Below are positions 51,019 through 63,095 of a DNA stretch of 64,000 bases, piece after piece. The first letter of the stretch is position 1, and every line of letters begins with the position of its first letter. The notes beneath the pieces are model-generated. The model searched no databases and was not told the DNA's origin. It saw nothing but the letters and a program-made list of their open reading frames with translations. The stretch is from Melitaea cinxia. Its lineage: Eukaryota > Arthropoda > Insecta > Lepidoptera > Nymphalidae. A program made the translations under genes and the position numbers. The stretch spans positions 9,600,501-9,664,500 of the forward strand of contig NC_059415.1 of assembly GCF_905220565.1 (NCBI RefSeq), given 5' to 3'.

Positions 51019-54000
51019 ATGCCTCACCGTTGCGCTTTTGGATGTAAAGACACTGGTAAGTCATTTTTTTACACGACTGCCCAAAAACGAGTGTTTGTTA
51101 AATTTTCTTTCTTCGACCCGCTGAAATTCTTCGCTAAAACTTTTAACTGTGTTAACCATGAAAATCCCTTGTTCTCATATTTAATAACATAATAGTCACC
51201 AAATATGATATTCAAAGTGTATATTAGCTCGTGCTAATATTCAATCGTCTGCCTTTTTCCAACAGAATGAATATAATTTTGCATAGAGACCCGCTAATTT
51301 AAATTATTTTAGATGCAATACTACAGTTAGATTTTATTTTTTTATACATACTTGTTAGGAAATATAGTACAATGAACAGTCTTATTATTTTTTTTTTTTT
51401 TTTTTTTTGGGATTTTATGACCTGGTATCTATAACCTTTAGGTCAACTCTTATTCTTCATATATGTAATAATACGGCTATGAGCACATTTCATTAAATTG
51501 TTTTAATTGTATTCTTTATGTATTTGTAGATGTGCTTGTAAGTATGTTCGTCTTGTAATAATTGTTTTAATGGCGGCGGGCGGGACAATAAATGACACTT
51601 ATTTTCAACATCACTAAGTTCACTGGCCAACACTAGTCTGTCAATCAAAAATTTTTGACAATCGAAAATAATGTGTTCCACAGTTCCATCACTTGAATTA
51701 CAATGTGGACAAGTTTTATTCGCAATAATGCCGAGTCGAGCAAGGTGTGACGGTGCAGTATTATGACCAAAACGTAGTCTATTTATGATAGTAATAAAGT
51801 CTCTAGTAGCATCTTGCATACGATGATACCAAGGTCTTGCAGGTAAACTTTCTTGTATGCTCCCATACCATTTTCCTTTCGTATCTTGATCTTTCTTCCA
51901 CATTTCTAACCACAACTTTTGAGTATTCTGGTCAATACATTGCAAGTAATCGGACATAGGAACATTCATTGCATTTCTAACGTCAACAGCATTAACTCCT
52001 TCACAGTCTTATTACATTCAGCAGTCTTATACAGGAAACCTTAGGGTGGATAACATTGTGACAAAAAATATCATATTATTTCCTTGATTTCAGGTAATGT
52101 GATGCATTCATTTCCAAATCCTAACAAATTTCCTGAGCGTTTCAAAGCTTGGGCTAAACTTGTTGGTTACAACCTGGAAATTTTAAAGGAATATGACATT
52201 TATAAGAAGAAAAGAATATGTGATATCCACTTCACGGATGAACACCGTAATCGCTTAAAGCGTTTAAGTGCGTTGGCAATGCCAACTCTTTTTTTGCCTG
52301 GTAAGTTGAATGTTAAATTACTTTATACAAACCACAAAGCAACAATATCGATATATGTCAGATTTTACTAAAACTAAGTTTATTTTCCAAATAATGATTC
52401 AATATAATGTGACACTCTAAACATAATATTATGTGGTTCCTCTACTATCCTAAACATGTTTGTTTTAATAATTTATCAATAAACTCACTTTTTACCTATA
52501 TGAATATACACATATTTACATTTAATTACATTGCTGTTTCAGATAAAAGTCATGACATCACTAGCAGTGATGTCACATCTGGGCAATCTGAGGCTTACCT
52601 AAAGTTCAGTCATCCCACCACTAGCATTTCTCTTCCTTCTACTTCCACTTCAGGTAAGTTTTATCATATTACAATTATTAGTTTGTATTTCATTAATGAC
52701 ACATTATTTTGCATACAAAATTATACAAGTATTGTATTTCATTTATTTTGTTTCAGATAAAGGTCTCTACTTGGCTACTACTAATTCTGTGATAATGGAG
52801 CATAATTATAGCATAATAAGTAGACTCAAACAAAAACGATTACTCAAAGGTAATTTATCTTCAGCATTATAATTTAAAGCCTACACTGTTGATCAACAGA
52901 CTACATTATTTATTTGTGTAAAAATAGTTTTAAATTTATTAAATTAGAGGGATTGAAACAAAATGCATAAAAATTATGTTTTTGCATTTTTCAGATGCCT
53001 GTGAAAGAAAAGGTGTGCAATTCGATTGCATACAAATGAGACCACTACAGAGAAAATTGAAGTACCTTCAAAATGAAATAAGCCGTTTATGCAAAAAAGG
53101 AAAGTCATTCAAAGCACGATTAGGTAATGCAGAGAAATTGAGCAATAAAGTTGCATTTCAAATGGTGATAAAAAATATGACTAAGGCAGCACAACTGTTT
53201 GTTCACATGCAACTGCAGTCTAAAAAGAAATCCAAGGGGAGACGGTTTTCTATTGAGGAAAAAGTGATGTCCTTGTCGCTCTTTAAAAAGAGTCCTAAGT
53301 GCTACAGGCTATTATACAAATATTTTGCATTGCCATCAGCAAGAGCTATGAAGCGTTTGCTCAGCCAAATTAAATTAGTTCCAGGTATAAATCCTATCAT
53401 TTTCGAAAAGATTGAAAAAGTGCTAGCTGAAAAGAATGTACCAGATAGACTCTGCAGCCTCATGTTCGATGAAATGTCTCTTACGCCACGAATTATGTAT
53501 AATGCACATAAGGATGAACTGGAAGGGTTTGCATCAAATCAAGAGGCCTCATTTGCTGATCATGCCCTTGTCTTTATGGTTAAGGGTGTAAAAAATAATT
53601 TTAAGCAACCAATTGCTTACTACTTCACAACGGGATTAAAGAAACATGAACTAAAAATTTTAATAAAATCTGTGGTCCAACATGCTTTAGAAAATAGCCT
53701 CATTGTGGTTAACACGGTATGTGACCAAAGTCCCGTTAATGTCGGCGCTATAACCGAATTGGTTAATAAAACTAAAGCTGCCTATCTTCGTCAAGGCAAA
53801 GAGTGGCGTCATGAAATGTTCCGAGTAAATGGTCGGAGCATAATCCCATTATATGATATTCCTCATTTAATAAAAGGTCTTAGAAATAATTTGCTGACCA
53901 AAGATATGACATATGTTACATCTAGCCAAAAAAAAACGATAAAGTGGGAATATTATCAAATGGTATATGCTGCTGACAAATCTTATGGAGAATTACGTCT

Positions 54001-55240
54001 TCTTGACAAAATTACAGAAGAACACGTAAATCCAGAGAAAATAAATAAAATGCGTGTAAAATCGGCGACACAAATCTTTAGTCACAGTGTAGCTGTTGTG
54101 ACAGAACACTTGACAGCAAGGAAAGATCTTCCTGAAGAATGTCGTCAATTAATAGACATGACATTATTAATAGATAATTTATTTGATTCTTTAAATGTTA
54201 GCAGTATGTTCATACCAAATGGTAAAATTTATAAAGGGCCTGTTAAACACAATTCACCTCATCATCAATTGTGGCAAAAAGCAAAAGAAGTTTTTAGAAC
54301 TGTAAAATATATTAAAAAAATTAAAGTTGGAAACAAAATCCGTTTGACTGAGGCAACTATACCATCTGTGACAAATTTAATAAAAACTATAGAAGGCATG
54401 GAATCTCTTTGGACTGTGTTATCTAGTAAATATGGTTTAGATGCAATGTTAACACGGAACTTCAACCAAGATCCTGTTGAAAATTTTTTTGGGAACATCA
54501 GGAGTTATGGGGCAAGGAATATTGCACCTAATACAGTGGCGTTTGAAGGAGCATTCAAAGCTTTGTTATTAAATAATTTTAATTCTCCTCATTCAAAGAG
54601 CGCAAACTGTGAGGAGGATTCAAATGAGTGTCTTCAGACACTGGATTTTTTTTTAAGAGAGAAGGTTGTTACTTCTGATGTTCCTGAAGAAAATGACATA
54701 ATTAATTTCAATAGTGACATTTGCTTTGATCAGTCAAATACAACTGATGCTGGGCAAAGCAATTATGTCTGTGGTTGGGTTCTGAAGAAATGTTTAAAAA
54801 ATGTTGTCAAAGGTTGTCAAAGTTGTAAAAACACTTTACTAGAGAACACAAGTAATGCAAATCACACATTTATTAAAGCCAAAGAATATAAAAATAAAAA
54901 ATGGCTTTGCTATCCAAGCAAAGAAATTGAAAATTATTTCAATGAGATTCAGAACATTGCAACATCATGCCTAAAGAAAAACGTACCCAAAAAACGCGTG
55001 AAACAAAATATAATATCTTTTACGGATTTATTTGGGGATTGTCCAAATAAATGTCCAGCTCATAATGATATATTTAAGAAATATTTCTTAAATGTGTCAT
55101 TAAATGTAATTATTTACAGTTGGTGTCGATCAGTCAATCGAATTTTGGACGGAAAAATAATTTATGATGGTGAAGATGAGACCAAAACTGCAGCCCAAAA
55201 ATATTATGATAAGAATAAAAATTATAAAAATAGAAAATAA
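51019..55240 (+). CDS. P-element/THAP9-like transposase, 5 exons, 897 aa, apparently intact
   Basis: The exons 51019-51055, 52094-52300, 52543-52653, 52757-52849 and 52995-55240 join at GT-AG sites into one frame, all introns in phase 1. Exons 1-2 make a THAP C2CH zinc finger: 'MPHRCAFGCKD', 'HSFPNP', 'FKAWAKLVG', 'RICDIHF', 'AMPTLFLP'. After a Ser/Thr linker, exon 5 has a basic coiled coil, 'LCSLMFDEMSLTPRI' (Asp about 308), 'VNTVCDQSPVNVG' (Asp about 393), 'DIPHLIKGLRNNL' and 'NQDPVENFFGNI' (Glu about 645), the three acidic residues of the P/THAP9 RNase H-like core. Length is close to human THAP9 (903 aa). No P-type TIRs were found around it, so it may be an active or recent P element or a domesticated host gene. 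Poly(A)-like AATAAA at 55266. Confidence 0.85.
51388..52002 (-). mobile_element. 5'-truncated LINE with 12-bp target-site duplication
   Basis: ACAGTCTTATTA is present at 51376-51387 and 52003-52014. On the minus strand the element ends in a poly(A) tract (T-run at 51388-51408). It carries the C-terminal end of a LINE ORF2. It sits in intron 1 of the THAP9-like gene, antisense. Confidence 0.85.
51493..51969 (-). pseudogene. LINE ORF2 C-terminal fragment (158 codons)
   Basis: The open frame ends with 'RLRFGHNTAPSHLARLGI' followed by 'CPHCNSSDGTVEHIIFDC', the zinc-binding CxxC...H...C tail at the C-terminus of Jockey/R1/I-type reverse transcriptases. It is uninterrupted but lacks the endonuclease and reverse transcriptase because the copy is 5'-truncated. 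The clade cannot be decided from this short part. Confidence 0.75.
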
Positions 55241-55367
55241 TATTTCATTAAATTTTAACATTGACAATAAAATATGAAAAAATGATTTTTCTGTTTAATT
55301 TCACATATTAATGAATTTTTTTGTTTAGAAATTTATTGTTATTTGTAACAATTGTGAAAAATATCAT

Positions 55368-55556
55368 CATCATCACAGTAGCCTTTCGCAGTCCACTACT
55401 GGACATAGGCCTCCACAAGTCCACGCCAAAAATGGCGTGAGCTCGTGTGTTTTGCCCATAGTCACCACGCTGGGCAGGCGGGTTGTCGTACCAAACACGC
55501 TGCTACGGAACCAAAGGGGGTGGCTATAATCTTTGATGCCGTAACCACACAGCATA
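55368..55556 (+). repeat. Lepidopteran repeat E, copy 6 (deleted)
   Basis: CAGTAGCCTTTCGCAGTCCA through GCCGTAACCACACAGCA, with the central part lost. It follows the THAP9-like gene by 130 bases. Confidence 0.75.
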
Positions 55557-55708
55557 TATGTGAAAAATATAATAGTTACAAAATACAATGAATTACTAAT
55601 ACAAATTAATTCACTACTGTGTATGCCAATTCTTTTTTAAATATAAATGTAGGCGGTGAAATTCAATTTTCTTGTTTTTTGCAAATACAAGCTGTGTTAA
55701 TATTGTAT

Positions 55709-55856
55709 GTTGATCAAAACGGGATTTACTAATTAGGTATAATGATGAATCGTTTAGTTACTGAATCGCGATCATTGAGATGTCAATCTCAATTATTGTA
55801 ATTTAGTAAATGTACTAATCATTATATCATGAAATCGCATTTTGACCAACTTACGA
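55709..55856. repeat. Hairpin MITE-like inverted repeat (~147 bp)
   Basis: GTTGATCAAAACGGGATTTA on the left pairs with AAATCGCATTTTGACCAAC on the right. The centre ATTGAGATGTCAATCTCAAT is itself a hairpin. Confidence 0.5.
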
Positions 55857-55859
55857 CTT

Positions 55860-57475
55860 CTACGCTGTTATTTGCAAAAAAGAAGAAAATTTGACTAATC
55901 ACCTACATATACATACTATATCTACATAGTTTAGTAACGTATACTTATACCTATAACTATACATAGTTATAGAGCCTTAGTTCCAGTTAAGAAATATAGA
56001 TGGCGCTTCGAATCTACATGCCTCGAAATGACACAAGTGGGCTCTCTTTTCCGTATTTTATTATTATACTCTTTGGGTAATGGACTTATTGGACATGATC
56101 ATAGATTATACACATAAATACTGGACATGTATATAGATTATAACACGAGCAGTGCTGCCAACTATTTTGAACCTCAATCAATGTGCCAACTTTATTTTTA
56201 CGATCATTAAATGCTGCCAACTGTCATGCCATGTGACCCAGTACAGAACACTAAAGTCAACCTTTAGCTGAATCACTAATTTTGTTAACATACTCGGGAG
56301 CCCATTAGAGTTGTAAAGTATCATAATAAAATCGTCAAATTATTTTTAATTCTGTTTAATTGATAACGAAGTGCCAACATTATAGTCATCATAATTTAAT
56401 AGGCCAGTTTTGACGTTTGTCATCGCGATGTAAATAGCGAAGTACTATACGCTAAAAGCCATTAAGCAAAGAACTGAACTGAAGTACCATACGACTCGAT
56501 ACTCGGACCCATGATAAATCGATTCAAGTTTGTATGAGTATTTGAACTATTTGATTTGTAATGTTAGGTGAATTTTATGAAGATTTTGATAAGATAATTT
56601 AACTTTTAACAGTTTATCGTCTTCAATACCAGCTTTCAGCTAGCTCGGTACAAGGATTCCTAATCCTGAGTGGCCGTCTAATCTATCACTGCGCAGCAGT
56701 ACGCGCGTGGGCGCTAAGTCATGTGCGGCCAATTTAAAATTTTATTTATGTCTTTGAGCGCCAAGCTCTTTCTTTTCAGTAGAGATCACTACACAATATT
56801 TCATTACTACTAAAATCGAATGAAGCTAGTGAAATTCAGTAATTAATTAGTTATATCATAAGTAGTGTCTAGGGTCGGGTTTGGAACGGTGGCTCAGTCG
56901 GGTACACTGACTCACGCCTATATTAACTATATAGAACTGCCCGCTTAGACAAGTGGCATAAGCGTTAAACAAATAGAATAGAATAGAATTCTCAATGTAC
57001 GGGAGTGACACTAGCTTTCCACATTTTTCACATCCAACAATGGTGTGTACCGGACACAGTGGCTCATATCTCATTTTTTTAAAAACACAATCTGACACCT
57101 TTGTCTTTATTGGGAAAATGATTATGCAGCGAGAAAGATTAGTAACCAAAGTACCTATGTTGTTTGTCAATTGCAGCTCGTAACTTTAACTTTTTCTTCA
57201 TAATTTGAACACCCGAAAAAATCCGAGTCACTGTTCCCAATCCGACCCTATGTCAGTATATGTAGTTTCATATCTGCAAGTATGTCTATTTAATATATAT
57301 CTTAAAGTACACCTCTATGCTGCTTTATTCTTATTCCTGTCTTTTTTCTAAAGGCTGTCTGGAAGAAATCGCTCTTTAGCGATAAGAACGCCTTTTGTAC
57401 ACATTGTTTTTTCTTGCATATTTTATGTTACATGTATTTTGTCTGGTTGCACAATGAAGTATATATATTTGTATT
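55860..57475. other. Intergenic DNA, unassigned
   Basis: No repeat family from this window is recognised. A 104-codon minus-strand frame (57170-56856) has two CxxC-like pairs (CPVHTIVGCEKCG) but no match I know. Recurring GCTGCCAACT words occur near 56154 and 56212. Confidence 0.35.
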
Positions 57476-57478
57476 GTA

Positions 57479-57855
57479 TACTAGCTGTGCACGCGACTTC
57501 TTCTGCGTGGAATTTAACGAAAAACTTATTGTTCAGTACGCAGAGTTAAAATAAATATATTTCTAAAATAAATGTAGCCTAAGTTACTCCTTACTGGATC
57601 AGCTATCTGTCAGTGAAAGTCCTGTCAAAATCGGTCCCGCACTCCAGCCATTTCAGAAATTAGCCGAAACAAACAGACAGACAGACAGACAGACAGATAG
57701 AGAGACAGATAGACAAACAGATAGACAAAAATTTCAAAAAAAATGTTATTTTGATATATGTACCGTGTATACATAAATATGCTTTTAGTGAAAAGCGATT
57801 ATTTGAATATTACAAACAGACACTCCAATTTTATTTATTTGTATAGAGTATAGAT
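57479..57855 (+). repeat. Dispersed repeat F, copy 4
   Basis: CTAGCTGTGCACGCGACTTC through CAAACAGACACTCCAATTTT, with an internal (ACAG)n stretch. Confidence 0.75.
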
Positions 57856-57859
57856 GTAT

Positions 57860-58805
57860 GGATAGTACATATGGGCGCAAATCGCCAATGATTGGCAACT
57901 ATTGATATTAATGTTTTAGTTTATCGTTAATGTGAATATATTATTAAAGAAATATCTGAAATATATAAGATTTTAGGAAATATAATAATAAGTTATTTGT
58001 AAACATAAAACCGTTATTTATTGAAATCTGATATTTAATAGACACTGTTTCGACTGTTTGAATGTCTTGAAGACGTTTTATGTTTCATTTATTGTTGAAA
58101 TACTCAATTTACTGTGTGTGTTTTCTCAATTTACAAATGTTCGAATTAATGTGTATTAGAATTAAAATCACCATTCTGAACCAAACTTTATTATTTTATG
58201 CATTAAGTCTTTCTTAATAAATTAAATTTCGAATCTTGCTTGCAGCGCCATCTTTACATTGACTAATCTTTGTTAAAATCAAATTAATAATCCGTTGTAA
58301 TTAGTTGCTGATAAGTTATTAACAGCAAAATTAACTAATCTACGATTATATAGTCTGATTTGAATTTCGATTTGTTTTCAATTATAGCCACACTGTAGTA
58401 TAATGTACAACAATAGTTCATTCTTATCTGTGTAATTTGACAGTTTAAAAAAATAACCGCGAATTTTAAACCTCAAGTTTAAAACTTATCAAAGTGATTA
58501 CTAAAATCTTTGTTTAAAATGGCCTCACGAGGAAAGAATTAAATTATTATTACAAAGTAATCATAATTATGGTAGCTTGTTTTAAATTCTAGTTAGTAAG
58601 TAATTATAAGTTTTTTTTTTTTTTAATAGAGTCTTCCTATAAATATGTATTTATAGTATGTATATTTAATCTTTATGATTGAAAATTAAAGAAATTATTT
58701 TTATGACGATTTCTTTTATATTCCTATTATGTATTATTGTTACTAACAAAATTTACTAAACTTAACAATTAAAATGTGTCAATAATAGAGATGACCGCAC
58801 AGAAG
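57860..58805. other. Intergenic DNA, unassigned
   Basis: AT-rich, no coding or repeat signal recognised. Confidence 0.4.
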
Positions 58806-58810
58806 TGTTT

Positions 58811-59573
58811 TTAACCGACTTCCAAAAAAAAGAAGGTTCTCAATTCGACTGTATTTTTTTTTTTTTTTTTTTTTATGTATGTTACATCAGAACTTTTGAC
58901 TCGGTGGAGCGATTTCGACAAATTTTCTTTTAATCGAAAGGTGGTGTGTGCCAATTGGTCCCATTTAAATTTATTTGAGATCTAACAACTACTTTTCGAG
59001 CTATATCTAATAATGCGTTTTTACTTGACGCTTTTTTCGTCGACCTACGTTGTATTATACCGCATAACTTTCTACTGGATGTACGGATTTTGATAATTCT
59101 TTTTTTGTTGGTAAGGAGATATCCCAAATTTAGTACCATGATAAGGAAACCAGGATCTGATGATGGGATCCTAGAGAAATCGAGGGAAACTCTTGAAAAT
59201 CCGCAATAACTTTTTACTAGGTGTACCGATTTTGATAATTTTTTTTTGTTGGAAAGAAGATATCCCTAGTTTAGTACCATGATAGGGAAACCAGGATCTG
59301 AGGATGGGATCCTAGACAAATCGAGGGAACTTCTTGAAAATCCGCAATAACTTTTTATTAGGTTTACCGATTTTAATGATTTTTAATTTAATCTAAAGCC
59401 GAAGTTTATCATGTGGTCACATTTAAATTTCATCGAGATCTGATAACAACTTTTTGAGTAATCTTTGATAATGCGTTGTTACTTGACTATTTTTTCGTCG
59501 ATCTACGTTGTATTACTCGTCGATGTAATTGAAGTCGGTTTTTTTTTTCGTTTGCGAGCAAACACAATTATCA
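58811..59573 (+). mobile_element. Repeat C, complete shorter copy
   Basis: From AACCGACTTCCAAAAAAAAG to GAAGTCGGTTTTTTTTTTCG and GCGAGCAAACACAATTA. It has about four internal units; its left 350 bases match 18974-19330 closely. Confidence 0.75.
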
Positions 59574-59849
59574 TTTATTATTAAACTTGGATCGGTATCT
59601 TCTTGGTGATAATAATAGACATCCATGTAACCTAGAACAAGGAACAAAATATTTTAGTTTAACGAGACCAAATTAGAACCTAAATGATTTTGCCACGTTT
59701 CGTAATAATTAGAAATTGCATGCTACTAAAGCATGCGCGAAAAGAACACTTGCAATATATTCTATCATAATATTTAAATCGCTGAAAAAATGTATGTATT
59801 TTTTAAAAATACTATATTATTAATAATTCTCCCAGTGTTGTATCTTTTT

Positions 59850-60757
59850 ATGTATGTTACCTCTGAATTTTTAATGGGGTGGACCGATTTCGATGATTTA
59901 TATTTTAATCCAAATGTGGTATGTGTCACCTATTTGAATTTATTTGCGATCTCATAAGTATTTTTTGAGTTATATATAATAATTCGTATTTACTCGACTA
60001 CTTTTTTCGTCGACTTACGTTTTATTATACCGCATAACTTTTTACTGGGTATACCAATTTTGATGATTCTTATGTTAGTGAAAATTTTGACGATTCTTAT
60101 TCTTGTTATGTGGTTCAATTTAAATTTTATCGAGACTACTAGTCCTTTTTTAATTATATCTAATAATGCGTATTTACCTGACTGTTTTTTCATCACTCTG
60201 CGTTGTATTATACCTTATTACTTTTTACTGGGTGCACCGATTTCGATGTTTGTTGTATAAATCAAAACGTAATACCTGTCATCTGGTTCCATTTAAATAT
60301 GATCGACTTGATCGAGATATACCTAATAAGTACTTTTTGAGTAATCTTTGATGACGCGTATTAACATGACAGTGCGCGGACGTGCCTGTGGTCATGCTTA
60401 AACTTTGTCACAACGCCATCTATCTAATATTATAAGTACTTTTTGAGTGATTTTTATAACGCGTATTCATGAGACGTTGCACACTTTGCGGCAACGTCAT
60501 CTATCAGATATCCAGTTAAACTACTTCAAAGAATATCGATCAAACGATGTTACATTGCTACATCTACTATAAAGCAATGAGCTGTAGGTATTATCCACTA
60601 GAGCAGTAGTAAATACTTTGCTATACGATTATACTTTATAGAGTAACCTTTGATAACGCGTATTTACATGATTATTTTTTCATCTACCTTCGTTGGGTTA
60701 CTTGTCGATGTAATTGAAGTCGGCTTTTTTTTTTAGTTTGCGAGTAAACACAATTAT
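59850..60757 (+). repeat. Repeat C, copy with missing left end
   Basis: It starts inside the family (TATGTATGTTACCTCTGAAT) and ends GAAGTCGGCTTTTTTTTTTA with GCGAGTAAACACAATTA; about five internal units. Confidence 0.7.
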
Positions 60758-60769
60758 GTTTAATAAATA

Positions 60770-60960
60770 CATTCGATCGACACCCTCTGATCAAGATTTT
60801 TATTTCGACACAACAAAGTCTCTAAAGTGGTGACCCGAAAAAGAACTTGAGGAATCGTCCCTACTTGTCAAAAAAAAAAATGGATAAATCAAGAATGACC
60901 AAACCCTTTCCACCGCCGCCACCGTTGATCGCGAATTTAAAAAATCTCGCGGGTTATTGG
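60770..60960 (+). mobile_element. Possible LTR-retroelement fragment (LTR end, primer site, leader)
   Basis: CTCTAAAGTGGTGACCCGAA at about 60822 resembles the junction of an LTR end with a tRNA primer-binding site. A 24-codon frame starting ATGGATAAATCAAG with a Pro run follows and stops. Only the start of an element is seen; no gag, protease or polymerase. Confidence 0.35.
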
Positions 60961-61215
60961 TAAACATGCTCAATATAATAATACAATGGCCCTATTTATA
61001 AAAAAAATTGATAAATATTCTCGTTTTTTTCATTGAAACTATGATTATGATATTAAATAAAGAAGTCATAATATCTATGGCAACATTTTAGAAATATTAA
61101 TTATAATAGTATTATCCTTGACATTGCTTTATATTTAACTCTTATTTTGATTGGTGCTTAAATCGTAACGATGATATATTTCGAGGCCAACAACTAAGAT
61201 ATACTTTTGCATAAA

Positions 61216-61512
61216 ACAAATTAAAATTAACAAAAAAAGTCTTGAAAACAGTGAAGTTACAGCTCATTTTGATAAGTTAAATGCTAATTAAAATAACAAA
61301 CTATCAATCAATTTATTTGCGAAAAGTAAATAAGTATTATCTATTAAAACGATTTTATTTATTTACAAATTAAAATTAACAAAAAAAGTCTTGAAAACAG
61401 TGAAGTTACAGCTCATTTTGATAAGTTAAATGCTAATTAAAATAACAAACTATCAATCAATTTATTTGCGAAAAGTAAATAAGTATTATATTAAAACGAT
61501 TTTATTTATTTA
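61216..61512 (+). repeat. 149-bp tandem duplication
   Basis: 61216-61364 and 61365-61512 are nearly identical, both starting ACAAATTAAAATTAACAAAA and ending ACGATTTTATTTATTT. The only difference seen is a missing CT in the second copy. Confidence 0.9.
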
Positions 61513-61544
61513 TATAATATTTGTCGTACACCAATTTGCATATT

Positions 61545-62076
61545 TTTAATTTATTAGTTTTTATATATGAATGACTTTTTTAATTTGAAATGAATGAAAA
61601 AAAAAATGTTGTTTTATATTTTATTAATAATTTTGATACAACGTCAACATGATTGACGGTCGGTAAATTTTTTCTTCAATTTCAAATCAACTCACGTATA
61701 AATACTTTTTTGTAATTTCGTAAAGTGATAATTATTATACTTATTTAGAGCGAATTATTCGCACGGGTAAAGCTAGTATATATTAATAATTTCAAACTCT
61801 AAGGTTAAGATGTTTGCCTCCCTTTTTAGAAAAAAACCTCGCAATTACTCCACATAAATTATATATCATTTTATAGATAATTAATTGCTCTACCGGCGTC
61901 CACAACTAAAAAAAATAGTATTGTTTTAATTTTTGTAAATTAATCATCATGTATAATTATATATGACGGCTTTAATTTTGAAACAACGCCAACGTCAACA
62001 TGATTGACAATTATTATACTTACTTATTACTATACTTACTACTTACACGGGCTTGTGCACGCGGCTAGTAAGTATA
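61545..62076. other. AT-rich intergenic with decayed repeat bits
   Basis: GTCAACATGATTGAC occurs twice (about 61642 and 61992) and GCACGGG-type repeat ends near 61760 and 62043. No genes. Confidence 0.35.
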
Positions 62077-62722
62077 ATAGTTGTCACCGTCGCCCGCGTT
62101 GAAATTAGTATGTCACAAAGTTTTGCCGGCAAACTTCCAGTGAAACTCTCATCAAAATCGGCTTAGCCGTTCGTAAACCTTCCTCTTGCCAATGGTGGAG
62201 CCCTCTACAATGGTGAAACCTCATAAAAATCCGTTCAATAAATTTTGAACGAATCGATCACATACACTTTTGGGGACTTTGTTTATAATACACTAACTGT
62301 TGCCCGCGATTACATCCTCGTGGTTATGAAGATATGTATTACTATTGTTTAAAAGATGTTTAACGCAAATTATTTTTTTATTTCAGTCACTTGAAATGCT
62401 TATCAAACTGAGTAACTTTTTAAAAGGCACAATTTAGTATAATTTAATAGTTATTTTTATAAAACCTCTCTATACACCACATTTTTAGTTTTATTATCAG
62501 GCTGCAGGATAAATAACCTATCAGGCGAACTTATAGCTGCTGTATATATTTCATACAAACTATCAACCCCAATTCAATCCCCTAAGCGATGGAATATCGT
62601 AAAATCCGTTGTTAGCGGACGTCTGCTAACTATAATCTACATCCCTGCCAAACTTTATCTTTGTCCAACCTGGATGGATAGACCATCCAGCAGTTTTTGA
62701 GTTCTCGTGATGCCGTTGTTCT

Positions 62723-62725
<3 letters not shown>

Positions 62726-62764
<39 letters not shown>
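62726..62764. repeat. (TA)n microsatellite
   Basis: About 19 TA units, at the insertion point of repeat E inside repeat G. Confidence 0.95.
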
Positions 62765-62766
<2 letters not shown>

Positions 62767-63095
62767 TGCTGTGTGGCTACGGCACTAAAGAATTTAGCCA
62801 CCCCCTCTCTTCCCGTGGGTGTCGTAAAAGGCGACTAAGGTATAACAAGGTTCCACAACCACCTTGGAACTTAAGAAGCCGACCGATGGCGGGATAACCA
62901 TCCAACTGCTGGCTTTGAAATACACAGGCCGAAGACGGGCAGCAGCGTCTTCGGTGCGACAAAGCCAGTACTGCGGTCACCAACCCGCCTGCCCAGCGTG
63001 GTGACTATGGGCAAAACACATGAGTTCACGTTATTTTTGGCGTAAACTTGTGGAGGCCTATGTCCAGCAGTGGACTGTATAGGCTGTAATGTAGT
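62765..63095 (-). repeat. Lepidopteran repeat E, copy 7
   Basis: Inverted full copy, from GTGCTGTGTGGCTACGGCAC to GTGGACTGTATAGGCTGTAA, inserted in the TA run of repeat G. Confidence 0.85.

Noticed and set aside
56856..57170. Possible zinc-finger gene (CPVHTIVGCEKCG)
   Set aside because: A single short frame without splice support or known domain; likely chance.
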